A DNA stretch of 64,000 nucleotides from Litorimonas sp964511495 (GTDB taxonomy: Bacteria > Pseudomonadota > Alphaproteobacteria > Caulobacterales > Maricaulaceae), in the NCBI GenBank assembly GCA_964511495.1, contig CAZEFT010000004.1, positions 116,841 to 180,840 on the forward strand, given 5' to 3'. Under the pieces are notes generated by a model. That model did no database searches, was not told the DNA's origin, and worked only from the letters and a program-made list of their open reading frames with translations. Within the stretch, counting starts at the first letter, position 1; each line of letters begins with the position of its first letter. The translations under genes and the position numbers were made by a program. Positions 52,197 through 59,975 of the stretch are shown piece after piece.

Positions 52197-54071
52197 TTAC
52201 CTTTCATGGAAATAATCATGAATTGAGCCTGCTAAACGTTGATTAATCCCTTCAACAGATGACAACTCATCAACGGAGGCGCCTTTAACAGCCTTGGCAG
52301 ACCCAAAATGCGCCAATAAGGCTCTTTTTCGCCCTGGCCCCACGCCAGGAATGTCGTCGAGCGGACTCTTTTTTATATCTTTCTTCCGACGAGCCCGATG
52401 GGTACCAATGGCAAAACGGTGCGCCTCATCCCGCAATCTTTGTAGATAATAAAGTGCAGGTGTTCGCGGCGGCAGGCAGAAAACAGGACGGTCATTCATA
52501 AAGAAGTTTTCGCGCCCCGCATTTCTGTCAGGTCCCTTAGCAATACCGACCAAAGTCGTACGCCCCAAAACGCCTAACTCTTTCAAAGTCTCAGTGACGA
52601 CTGATAATTGCCCCTTCCCGCCGTCAATCAGAACCAGATCCGGCCATTCAAGCGTTTTGTCTTTGGCCAAACGTGAAAAACGACGCCTAAAAACTTCGCG
52701 CATCATGGCATAATCATCTCCCGGCGCTGTCTCTTCATCTTTGATGTTGAAAGTTCTGTAGTCGCGCTTTTGAAACCCGTTTGGTCCGGCCACAATGAAA
52801 GCTCCAATAGCGTTGGTGCCTTGAATGTGGCTGTTATCATAGACCTCGATCCGTTCCGGAGGAGCATCCATGCCAAAAATGTCCTGCAATTCCGCCAATA
52901 GCTTGGTCTGAGTGGCCGTTTCGGCCAGTTTGCGACCGTGGGCTTCTTGCGCATTGGTCACGGCCATTTCCACCAATTTCTTTTTCTCGCCTCTCGCAGG
53001 TTGATTTATCGTAATTCTACGCCCTGATTGAGCCGTGAGAGCTTCCTCTACCAAGGCATGGTTGGGCAGAGCGTCGCTGACAAAAATTTGTTTCGGTATT
53101 GGCTTATTGGCGTAAAACTGAGCGATAAAGGCTTCAAGAACATCGCCTACAGTTTCGTCTTTACTGTGCCTTGGAAAATGCGAACTATTTCCCCAATTTT
53201 GACCGGCGCGAAAGAAAAAGACTTGAATACAACTTTGGCCGCCACCGGAATGAAGACCAATAACATCTCCATCAGAAAAGGTCATCGGGTTCATCCCACC
53301 TGCTGTTGTGCTCACCTTTGCCATGGCTTGAATCCGATCACGGAGCTCTGCCGCTTTTTCGTAATCCAACGCCTTAGCAGCCTCGTTCATTTCAGCAGAT
53401 AGGCGTTGACGAAGGGTGTCAGATTTTCCTTTCAGAAAATCCTCTGCATCGCGAATGAGAGTCTCATAATCAGCGATGGAAATTTCACCCGTACAGGGTG
53501 CAGAGCATCGTTTGATTTGGTGTTGTAAACAGGGACGTGTGCGTGTTTCATAAATACTGTCGGAACAATTTCGCAATCGAAAAGCCCGTTGCAGAGTGTC
53601 CAATGTTCGGTTTACTGCGCCCGCACTTGCAAAAGGGCCGTAATAGTCCCCTTTGATGTTTCTAGCGCCGCGATGCTTATTCACCTGCGCTGCTTCATGG
53701 TCTTTGCGCACTAGAATATAGGGAAAGCTTTTATCATCACGCAAAAGAATATTATAGCGCGGTTTCAACCGCTTAATGAGCGTCGCCTCAAGTAACAAGG
53801 CTTCTGTTTCCGTCGCACAAACGACGAATTCCATTTCGGTTGTCGCCCGAATCATTCGTCGAATACGTGTCGGATGGCGATCATATTTCGTGTAGGCCGA
53901 TACGCGCTTCTTGAGGTCTTTTGCCTTACCGACATAGAGCACAGTGCCGTGCTCATCCATCATACGGTAAACTCCTGGCTTTGTCGGCAGGCGCGAAACA
54001 TAATCAGCAATGCGCTTGGTACCGACCAGTGGAGCTTGCTTCGTGTCAGAAGATGAATCTGTTTCGGACAT
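52197..54071 (-). CDS. uvrC: Excinuclease ABC subunit C
   Basis: UvrC makes both incisions in nucleotide excision repair. The 624-residue product has the N-terminal GIY-YIG domain (KPGVYRMMDEHGTVLYVGKAKDLKKRVSAYT), a Cys cluster (CLQHQIKRCSAPCTG), the UVR motif (AKALDYEKAAELRDRIQAM), the RNase H-like endonuclease domain (IEVYDNSHIQGTNAIGAFIV; LVLIDGGKGQLS) and tandem helix-hairpin-helix motifs at the end (LDDIPGVGPGRKRALLAHFG). Full length. Confidence 0.96.
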   Translation of the reverse strand: MSETDSSSDTKQAPLVGTKRIADYVSRLPTKPGVYRMMDEHGTVLYVGKAKDLKKRVSAYTKYDRHPTRIRRMIRATTEMEFVVCATETEALLLEATLIKRLKPRYNILLRDDKSFPYILVRKDHEAAQVNKHRGARNIKGDYYGPFASAGAVNRTLDTLQRAFRLRNCSDSIYETRTRPCLQHQIKRCSAPCTGEISIADYETLIRDAEDFLKGKSDTLRQRLSAEMNEAAKALDYEKAAELRDRIQAMAKVSTTAGGMNPMTFSDGDVIGLHSGGGQSCIQVFFFRAGQNWGNSSHFPRHSKDETVGDVLEAFIAQFYANKPIPKQIFVSDALPNHALVEEALTAQSGRRITINQPARGEKKKLVEMAVTNAQEAHGRKLAETATQTKLLAELQDIFGMDAPPERIEVYDNSHIQGTNAIGAFIVAGPNGFQKRDYRTFNIKDEETAPGDDYAMMREVFRRRFSRLAKDKTLEWPDLVLIDGGKGQLSVVTETLKELGVLGRTTLVGIAKGPDRNAGRENFFMNDRPVFCLPPRTPALYYLQRLRDEAHRFAIGTHRARRKKDIKKSPLDDIPGVGPGRKRALLAHFGSAKAVKGASVDELSSVEGINQRLAGSIHDYFHER

Positions 54072-54080
54072 GAGTCCTCA

Positions 54081-54458
54081 TTAGGCACTGTCAGAAGAAA
54101 CTGCAAACATCTCCAACACAGACAGATCTACGCGCTCCAAGGCGATTTGATGCGTTGCCTCCAAAACGACTTTCGGGGCTTTTCCGACTTTATAGGCTTC
54201 GCGCCAACGTTCCAAACAGAGGCACCACCGATCCCCTGCTTTCAGACCCGGAAATTCATAATGTGGAATGGGTGTAGAAAGGTCGTTACCTTCTGATTTA
54301 GAAAACGCCAGAAATTCATACGTCATGATCGCGCAAACAATATGTCGCCCTTGGTCCGAGGGGCCTGTTTCGCAACACCCATCGCGGAAAAATCCTGTCA
54401 TGGGGTTTATAGAACAGCTTTCCAGCGGCATTCCCAAAACGTTCAGACTGTCTGACAT
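54081..54458 (-). CDS. DUF2237 family protein
   Basis: From the ATG at 54458 (GGAT ribosome-binding site) the product has 125 residues and matches the DUF2237 family over its whole length: LNVLGMPLESCSINPMTGFFRDGCCET, DQGRHIVCAIMTYEFLAFSK, and GLKAGDRWCLCLERWREAYKVGKAPKVVLEATH. The function is unknown; cysteine and acidic residues are conserved. The longer frame upstream overlaps folB and was not used. Confidence 0.88.
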   Translation of the reverse strand: MSDSLNVLGMPLESCSINPMTGFFRDGCCETGPSDQGRHIVCAIMTYEFLAFSKSEGNDLSTPIPHYEFPGLKAGDRWCLCLERWREAYKVGKAPKVVLEATHQIALERVDLSVLEMFAVSSDSA

Positions 54459-54474
54459 AAAATCCGACCCCGCT

Positions 54475-54891
54475 CTAACGGATATTCCGTCGTCGCAGAA
54501 TTTCGACACCTGCAGCCTCTGCTTTACGTAACGCCTGTGGCTTCGAAATACGTACCGCGCAGCTTTGAACGCGACTGTCAAATTCAAGCGCCCAATCTGC
54601 AATCCGCTCCGCTAATGTTTCAACCAATTGAACATGGGCTTCCAACGCCAATTCTTCGGCCTTCTCTGCGACAACACCGTAATCCAGCGTCTCATGAAGA
54701 CGGTCTTCTTTCGGCGCGTCCATACCGCTCATATCAAGTTCGATATCCACAATAATCGGCTGAGTTTCTTCGTGCTCATGCGGATGCACGCCAATTGAGG
54801 CTTGTATCAACAAACCTCTCACAAAAATACGGGTCGTCGGCTTTAATCCCTGCCTGTCTTTTAATCGACGATAGATAGAATTTCTGGCCAC
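54475..54891 (-). CDS. folB: Dihydroneopterin aldolase
   Basis: FolB cleaves dihydroneopterin to 6-hydroxymethyl-dihydropterin in folate synthesis, and can also act as an epimerase. The 138-residue product starts at GTG and has the family motifs IFVRGLLIQASIGVHPHE, ETLDYGVVAEKAEELALEAHVQLVETLAERIADW, and VRISKPQALRKAEAAGVEI. It is slightly longer than the usual 120 residues because of an N-terminal basic extension. It lies two bases downstream of the SDR gene and forms a pterin cluster with the two genes upstream. Confidence 0.9.
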   Translation of the reverse strand: MARNSIYRRLKDRQGLKPTTRIFVRGLLIQASIGVHPHEHEETQPIIVDIELDMSGMDAPKEDRLHETLDYGVVAEKAEELALEAHVQLVETLAERIADWALEFDSRVQSCAVRISKPQALRKAEAAGVEILRRRNIR

Positions 54892-54893
54892 AA

Positions 54894-55673
54894 CTAACTT
54901 CCGTTTTCCAATTTAATATCAGGCGTTTCCCAACGCAAATGCTGCCCGCCATCGACGGCAAGGAATTGCCCTGTCACGGCAGAGGCGCTCAACAGATAAT
55001 GTACCGCCTGTAAGATCGTGTCAGGTGGAGAACCCATCCCTAATAGGGTTTCTGCCGTTTCTTGAGCGAAATCAGCCTGTGTTTGCCCGGCATTTTGTAG
55101 CACGGGACCCGGCCCGATGGCATTAACGCGAATATTGGGGGCCAAAGCTTGGGCTAATGTTTTGGTCGCCCAATGCAATCCGGCTTTGGATAAAGAATAA
55201 GAGAAAAATTGCGGATTCGGTTTAAGGACGCGTTGGTCGATTAAATTGATAATCGCCCCACCCTTTGGAGCTTGTTTGGCAAAATCTTGCGCCAATAATA
55301 TCGGTGCGCGTAAATTTGCATCCATATGATAATCATAGCTGGCCCGACTCATCTCCTGCCCCCCAAATTTGGTTGGTGCATTTATGCGGTCGTCCTGAAA
55401 GGTCGATGCATTATTAATCAGTGCCGATATAGGACGCCCTGACATTTCAGCTGCTCGTGCAATTAGCGTGTCACATTGCTGAGGCACGGAGAGGTTTGCC
55501 TGCACCGCAAAAGCTTCGCCGCCGGCATCACGCAACTCATTGACCAAATTCTCGGCCTTATCCGCACTACGGAAATAGTGGATAATAACGGCCCAACCTT
55601 TGGCCGAGAGCCCTCGCGCCAAGGCGGCTCCCACACGCGCTGCGCCACCGGTTATTAAAACCGTTTTATCCAT
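54894..55673 (-). CDS. SDR-family pteridine/dihydropterin reductase-like protein
   Basis: The ATG at 55673 overlaps the PTPS stop by eight bases. The 259-residue short-chain dehydrogenase has TGGAARVGAALARGLSAKGW (cofactor site), LINNASTFQDDR, the Ser and YSLSKAGLH catalytic Tyr-Lys region (FFSYSLSKAGLHWATK), and VNAIGPGPVL. The FNNAS-type and GPGP segments resemble FolM and PTR1 pteridine reductases. Location between PTPS and FolB supports action on a pterin, for example dihydromonapterin or biopterin; the exact substrate is inferred. Confidence 0.8.
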   Translation of the reverse strand: MDKTVLITGGAARVGAALARGLSAKGWAVIIHYFRSADKAENLVNELRDAGGEAFAVQANLSVPQQCDTLIARAAEMSGRPISALINNASTFQDDRINAPTKFGGQEMSRASYDYHMDANLRAPILLAQDFAKQAPKGGAIINLIDQRVLKPNPQFFSYSLSKAGLHWATKTLAQALAPNIRVNAIGPGPVLQNAGQTQADFAQETAETLLGMGSPPDTILQAVHYLLSASAVTGQFLAVDGGQHLRWETPDIKLENGS

Positions 55674-56046
55674 CTGTGTTGATACGGTAACGCGCCCGTT
55701 CGCCACAGGAAGGACGCCCGACTTCCACACAGACAAGCCCTGGTAATTTGGGTGACAGACGTTCGAATATCCACAGTGCGATCTGCTCTAATGCGGGTTG
55801 CTCCAACCCTTCAATTTCATTCAAGAGCGAATGATCAAGCGGAGCAACGACCTCTTTAACAATGTTTTCGATTTTCCAAAGGTCACGTATCCACCCCTTA
55901 TCAGATTGCGCGTCACCCCGGACGACAACCTTCCCTTTGAAAGAGTGGCCGTGAATATGTTTAAACAGATCATTCGCATCGGGATGGCCGAAATAGTGGG
56001 CGGCCTCGAATTGAAAGTCCTTCTCGATTTCAAGATAGGCTGACAT
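55666..56046 (-). CDS. 6-pyruvoyl-tetrahydropterin synthase / QueD family protein
   Basis: The 126-residue product has the PTPS-family zinc site: FEAAHYFG (His), DLFKHIHGHSFKGKVVVRG (two His), and the later VVAPLDHSLLNEIEG and VEVGRPSCGERARY motifs. Family members act on dihydroneopterin triphosphate in biopterin (PTPS) or queuosine (QueD, CPH4 synthase) synthesis. In this window it is coupled to an SDR and FolB, not to queC or queE, so a pterin role is favoured. Confidence 0.82.
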   Translation of the reverse strand: MSAYLEIEKDFQFEAAHYFGHPDANDLFKHIHGHSFKGKVVVRGDAQSDKGWIRDLWKIENIVKEVVAPLDHSLLNEIEGLEQPALEQIALWIFERLSPKLPGLVCVEVGRPSCGERARYRINTDG

Positions 56047-56065
56047 GTCAGTGACGCCTCACGGG

Positions 56066-57034
56066 TTACGTCATGCTGCGGGCGATCGCCAACATATAGA
56101 GGATATAGCCCAAAGTGAAAACGGCTCCGGTCTTACGCCCGATAGATTTGCGACTTAACACATAAATCATAAGCGCCAGAGTGACGGCCAACATGACCCA
56201 CATATCAAAGACGAGCAGTTGCCGCTCGACCATTACGGAACCTGACATCGCCGCAGCGCCCATAACGGCCAAACTGTTGAATATATTTGAACCGAGGACG
56301 TTACCAATCGCCACTTCAGAATGGCCGCGATAGGACGCGATAACGACAGTAGCTATTTCCGGCAGCGAGGTACCAATCGCAATTATAGTTAAACCAATAA
56401 TCGTTTCCGAAACACCGAAAGCGCTGGCAATTTTCTGCGCGTTTTCGACAATCATCCATCCGCCTAAGACAAGGCCCAAAATGCCCAAAGCGACCCAAAA
56501 GAGTGACAGCCCGATATTGGTCGGCAGACCATCTTGACCCTCGTCAATCTCCGCCATTTCTTCCAATATCGGATCATGTGCTCCCGCTTTTGCGAGAGTG
56601 AACATCCAAGTCAGATAGATAATAATACCCACGAACAAGATGGCACCTTGCCAGAAAACCATCGGATTGCTGATAAAAGCTAAGGTAATCAGCGAAATAG
56701 TCGCGACCAAACAGACAAAGCTATTGCGGGCGACACCGCTTATATTCGTAGGTATGGCCATAATCAGCGCGGGTAGACCTAAAGCCATAAGGATATTGGC
56801 GATATTAGACCCAACCACATTACCGATGGCAAGTTGCCCGACACCGTCCAAAACGGCCTGAACACTCACGACCATTTCAGGCGCAGAGGTACCAAAAGCC
56901 ACGATTGTCAAACCAACGATGAGTGAAGGCACACCCCAATGCCGCGCCAAAGCAGCGGCACCCCGGACCATGATGTCACCCGCAATGATGAGAATGACAA
57001 TGCCGAGGAGCAAAAGTCCAAATGTCAGAAACAT
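56066..57034 (-). CDS. Calcium/sodium antiporter (CaCA family)
   Basis: The 322-residue membrane protein has two inverted repeats, each with the ion-binding alpha-repeat motif: VAFGTSAPEMVVSVQA with GNVVGSNIANIL, and IAIGTSLPEIATVVIAS with GNVLGSNIFNSL. About ten membrane segments are visible. Family length is usual. It exchanges Ca2+ for Na+ or H+ across the inner membrane. Confidence 0.93.
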   Translation of the reverse strand: MFLTFGLLLLGIVILIIAGDIMVRGAAALARHWGVPSLIVGLTIVAFGTSAPEMVVSVQAVLDGVGQLAIGNVVGSNIANILMALGLPALIMAIPTNISGVARNSFVCLVATISLITLAFISNPMVFWQGAILFVGIIIYLTWMFTLAKAGAHDPILEEMAEIDEGQDGLPTNIGLSLFWVALGILGLVLGGWMIVENAQKIASAFGVSETIIGLTIIAIGTSLPEIATVVIASYRGHSEVAIGNVLGSNIFNSLAVMGAAAMSGSVMVERQLLVFDMWVMLAVTLALMIYVLSRKSIGRKTGAVFTLGYILYMLAIARSMT

Positions 57035-57046
57035 GAAGGGTTGACC

Positions 57047-57175
57047 TTAGTCGAAGCGTTTATAATCTAAAAAGTTCAAAGTTCCGAAAATAATGGTAAC
57101 AAGAGCAAAGGCGAAAAGCGCAGGGTCAACTGAGAAACCGAAAACTTTGATACCGGCTTGGACAAAAGAAAACAT
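57047..57175 (-). CDS. Small single-pass membrane protein (42 aa)
   Basis: A 42-codon frame starts at an ATG with a strong AAGGA ribosome-binding site eight bases upstream. It reads MFSFVQAGIKVFGFSVDP, then a hydrophobic segment ALFAFALVTIIFGTLNFL, and ends DYKRFD. It sits 12 bases upstream of the antiporter ATG on the same strand, so may be cotranscribed and translationally linked. No function is known to me. It is likely real but short; peptide evidence would settle it. Confidence 0.6.
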   Translation of the reverse strand: MFSFVQAGIKVFGFSVDPALFAFALVTIIFGTLNFLDYKRFD

Positions 57176-57309
57176 GACTATATTCCTTGTAGTGAGTCTG
57201 CGGTAACAGACATCTGACGTTGCGGCTCTATAAACGGGTTAGACGAAAAGTCCAAGTGTGCGAATGCGCTTTCGCCACTAATCTTTGCAGAATGGTTAAA
57301 GGGAATGAC

Positions 57310-57675
57310 ATGGCAGAAATCATAGGGGTTGGTGGTATATTTCTTAGATGCAGAAACGTGAGCGTTTATCGCAAGTGGTGGGCAGACGTGATGGGGTTAG
57401 ACATTACGGATTGGGGCACATTTGAGTGGGAGTCTCCCTCGACGTCACGCTCGATGTTGAGCCCCTTTGCAGATGACACTGACTATTTCGCCCCCTCAAA
57501 AGAACGGGTGATGATAAATTTACAGGTTGAGGGCGTCCCTGCCCTCATTGAAAAGGCTAACGCGGGCGGTGCTGACGTGATTGGAGACATTCAAAACACA
57601 GAATACGGTATTTTTGGTTGGTTTATTGACCCGGAGGGTTACAAGATAGAGTTATGGGAAGCGCCTGAAGCGTAA
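57310..57675 (+). CDS. VOC (glyoxalase/bleomycin-resistance-like) family protein
   Basis: The ATG at 57310 follows AAAGGGAATGAC; the longer frame upstream lacks support. The 121-residue product has the VOC fold: GVGGIFLRCRNVSVYRKWWADVMGLDI, then FSWEF-type strands, and the C-terminal EYGIFGWFIDPEGYKIELWEAPEA. The Glu in the final motif is the usual metal ligand. Substrate is unknown. It precedes the Kbp gene on the same strand by 29 bases. Confidence 0.85.
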   Translation: MAEIIGVGGIFLRCRNVSVYRKWWADVMGLDITDWGTFEWESPSTSRSMLSPFADDTDYFAPSKERVMINLQVEGVPALIEKANAGGADVIGDIQNTEYGIFGWFIDPEGYKIELWEAPEA

Positions 57676-57704
57676 CCTGACAATTTAATAATAGAGGACA
57701 CACT

Positions 57705-58166
57705 ATGTTCGGAATGATCCCTTTCGTAAAAGCGGCCGGTAAAGGCTTGGGCAATTTATTTGGAAAAAACAAAAAAGAAGCTGAGGACACGCTCAAAAAA
57801 GAAGTCGACGGATTCGGCTTAGACACATCCGGTGTTGATATCGCCCTGAATGAAGATGGGACGGTAAACGTATCTGGCGAAGCCATCAGCCAGGAAATGA
57901 AAGAGAAAATCATTTTGGCCGTAGGCAATGTTGAAGGCGTTGGCGGTGTAAATGATGCAACGAAAGCCAAAGTTGGCGGACGCGAATCACAATTCCACAC
58001 AGTCGTCAGCGGGGATACACTCTCAGCGATCTCTAAAAAATACTATGGCACATGGCGTCTTTACCCTGAAATTTTTGAGGCCAATAAGCCCATGCTGTCT
58101 GACCCTGATAAAATCTATCCCGGTCAGGTCCTGCGTATTCCGGCAATCAGCACGGCAACATCATAA
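57705..58166 (+). CDS. kbp: BON-LysM potassium-binding protein homologue Kbp (YgaU)
   Basis: The 153-residue product has the two-domain layout of Kbp: an N-terminal BON domain (about residues 25-85, DTLKKEVDGFGLDTSGVDIAL, NVSGEAISQEMKEKIILAVGN) and a C-terminal LysM domain (about 97-148, HTVVSGDTLSAISKKYYGT, KIYPGQVLRIP). In E. coli this small cytoplasmic protein binds K+. No signal peptide is visible. An intrinsic terminator follows. Confidence 0.9.
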   Translation: MFGMIPFVKAAGKGLGNLFGKNKKEAEDTLKKEVDGFGLDTSGVDIALNEDGTVNVSGEAISQEMKEKIILAVGNVEGVGGVNDATKAKVGGRESQFHTVVSGDTLSAISKKYYGTWRLYPEIFEANKPMLSDPDKIYPGQVLRIPAISTATS

Positions 58167-58193
58167 GACTTTTACAGCTTTTAACTGCATGAA

Positions 58194-58222
58194 AACGGGT
58201 CGCCTCAGGCGGCCCGTTTTAT
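58194..58222 (+). terminator. Intrinsic terminator after kbp
   Basis: AACGGGTCGCC pairs with GGCGGCCCGTT (58194-58204 with 58208-58218, one G-T wobble) around a three-base loop, followed by TTATTTT. Confidence 0.85.
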
Positions 58223-58245
58223 TTTGCCTATTCGTCAAAAGTTTA

Positions 58246-58444
58246 GTCTCAAAGAGACAGAGGCGGGGCTGTTTGAGCCTGAAAGAAAGAGAGAAACCTT
58301 CCAGACATCAAAGAGCCTCCGCCCTGCTACGTGCCCTATTATCGGCCTACTCGGATGACAGACCCGTCAGGGGGGACGCACGCAAGATTTGTATTACCCG
58401 AAAGCGATTGAACTCAGTCTGAACATCTTGGTTGTGCGATGTTC
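58246..58444. ncRNA. Candidate structured non-coding RNA region
   Basis: Three consecutive hairpins stand out without any open frame: GTCTC-AAA-GAGAC (58246-58258); a long imperfect rod where GGCGG, GGCT, TTTGA and CTGAAAG (58262-58285) pair in nested order with CTTCCAG, TCAAA, AGCC and CCGCC (58298-58323) with single-base bulges; and a perfect GAACATC/GATGTTC stem (58421-58427 with 58438-58444). It lies behind a terminator, so any transcript would be independent. I tried to match 6S, SRP, RNase P and tmRNA motifs and could not. Strand and boundaries are undetermined. Confidence 0.35.
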
Positions 58445-58573
58445 ATATAGGTGAGCAAGCTGTAATGTAGCCGTGACCAAGAAACAGCAGGCTTTCACCA
58501 TCCAGAATGCCAGACATTCCGTAAAAGTTTTACACACTCTGAAAAGTTCAAAATACCGACAAAACTCGACTAT

Positions 58574-59569
58574 ATGACGACCAAAATTTCATTCAACAAG
58601 GGTGAGCAACCTATTGAAAATGCGCCTGTAATCAAAATTACAGAGCAGCTCCACTGCATACCTCAACACTATCTCAGCTATGCTCATTCGAGAGAAACTA
58701 TTGAGAAAATTCTCAGCAATATTACATGTGATGATCGCTATTTGCTATTTGTGGATGAGGATGGCGATGTTCCTTTCATACAAGTTGGCATTATTGGCTA
58801 TGACAATTACAAAACAAAACAAAAGCAACCGGGTAAGAAGATTGTTTTTGGTCGAAAATGGCGAGTAGAGCCAAATCTCCCAACATCCGAGATTATACAG
58901 ACAGCCTTCTTGGCAATTAAGAAAGCGGCTGAACATGAACTCCGTGAGAAATTTGTATTGATAACAGAGGCGCCGATTGGACAAAGCCGTAAAACAACGC
59001 CGTTTAACTCTCACCGCGATTTACCATTGTTGTGTCGCTACAAAGACACACTGGCAAAAGCGTCGTCCCGACCCGTCTCAGTTGAAACTATGATATCAAA
59101 GATCAAATTCAACAACGGTCACTTCGTTTCCATTGGCCAAGAGAAAAGAGCGACAGGGCAATGGATTGTCGATTTAAGGTATGAGGGAAAAAATGATTTC
59201 GGTCTGAATAACGGTGAAATACTGACATTCTTACTGCCAGAACTGACAGAAGATAGCTTACTTCACGGCCTGATGCGGACTCTTATTGAAAAGAGCGAGC
59301 AATTCATTGATGAACATTTTAAATTTCGTAATTTTGCCCTCTTCAGTCAGAAAAACTCAATTTCAGAAATAGCCAATCTATCTTTGATTATTCGAGGTTC
59401 ACAATCAGACGAGAATTGTCTCAATGCGCATTTTGATGCGAGTTTCGCTCAAGAGCAATACGACACAGATGCGAGCCGTGTCCCGACACTCAATAATAGT
59501 GACTATTCAAACGCATTGAGACGCAAGATTAAAACGCTAAATATTCGTGCAGGCTTTTGCCCGGAATAG
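58574..59569 (+). CDS. Protein of unknown function (331 aa)
   Basis: The 331-residue frame is not recognised. It shows a mixed alpha/beta composition without signal peptide or membrane segments. Notable parts are YLLFVDEDGDVPFIQVGIIGYDNY, PGKKIVFGRKWRVEPNLPTSEIIQTAFLAIKKAAEHELREKF and NGHFVSIGQEKRATGQWIVDLRYEG. The RKWRVEP...TSEIIQTAFLAIKKAREHEvRE-like portion suggests an enzyme-like or ligand-binding fold but I cannot name it. Codon use looks more AT-rich than its neighbours. It ends two bases from the convergent ubiK. Confidence 0.65.
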   Translation: MTTKISFNKGEQPIENAPVIKITEQLHCIPQHYLSYAHSRETIEKILSNITCDDRYLLFVDEDGDVPFIQVGIIGYDNYKTKQKQPGKKIVFGRKWRVEPNLPTSEIIQTAFLAIKKAAEHELREKFVLITEAPIGQSRKTTPFNSHRDLPLLCRYKDTLAKASSRPVSVETMISKIKFNNGHFVSIGQEKRATGQWIVDLRYEGKNDFGLNNGEILTFLLPELTEDSLLHGLMRTLIEKSEQFIDEHFKFRNFALFSQKNSISEIANLSLIIRGSQSDENCLNAHFDASFAQEQYDTDASRVPTLNNSDYSNALRRKIKTLNIRAGFCPE

Positions 59570-59571
59570 TT

Positions 59572-59841
59572 TTATGACTTTTTAGGCGGCACTTTTTTCG
59601 CGGGTGTCTTTCGCGTAGATTTTTGGACGGCTTTCAAAGCTTCAATCTCACTCAAAGCTTTGTCCAAACGCGCTTTCAGCACTTCGTGTTCGTCACGACT
59701 CACCAAATCCATATCAGCAATGAACTTCTCAGCTTGTGAGCGGGTCATAGCTTTCATTTCATCACCCACGCCTTTTAACGCACCTGCGGCATTGGTAATC
59801 AGGTTTGAGAGGTCTTCGAGGGGGCGCGATTTACTTTGCAT
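59572..59841 (-). CDS. ubiK: Ubiquinone biosynthesis accessory factor UbiK
   Basis: UbiK (YqiC/BMFP family) is a small coiled-coil accessory protein that supports ubiquinone synthesis. The 89-residue product has the family pattern LEDLSNLITNAAGALKGVGDEMK followed by a coiled coil (EHEVLKARLDKALSEIEALKAVQ) and a Lys/Pro-rich basic tail. It is divergent from lgt, with the intervening 134 bases carrying both promoters. Confidence 0.88.
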   Translation of the reverse strand: MQSKSRPLEDLSNLITNAAGALKGVGDEMKAMTRSQAEKFIADMDLVSRDEHEVLKARLDKALSEIEALKAVQKSTRKTPAKKVPPKKS

Positions 59842-59975
59842 AATGCTCTCTCTTTACATAGCTGTCGTTAGACATGTGTTTTGCTTTGCCTCATAGATAA
59901 GGACGGGTTAGAGCAAAATCCAGATGCAAAGTGTTATTGCTGTTCAAAGACAGCTATTCAACAAAAGAGACAACC

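Larger units (their letters stand above)
58167..58573. other. 407-bp gene-free interval with terminator and structured region
   Basis: No plausible protein gene was found in either strand; frames crossing it are shadows. It holds the kbp terminator (58194-58222) and a strongly structured stretch (58246-58444). The remaining 130 bases before the next gene are AT-richer and contain its promoter. Confidence 0.5.

Noticed and set aside
58246..58444. 6S RNA, SRP RNA, RNase P RNA or tmRNA
   Set aside because: I looked for their conserved core motifs on both strands and did not find them; kept only as an unassigned structured region.
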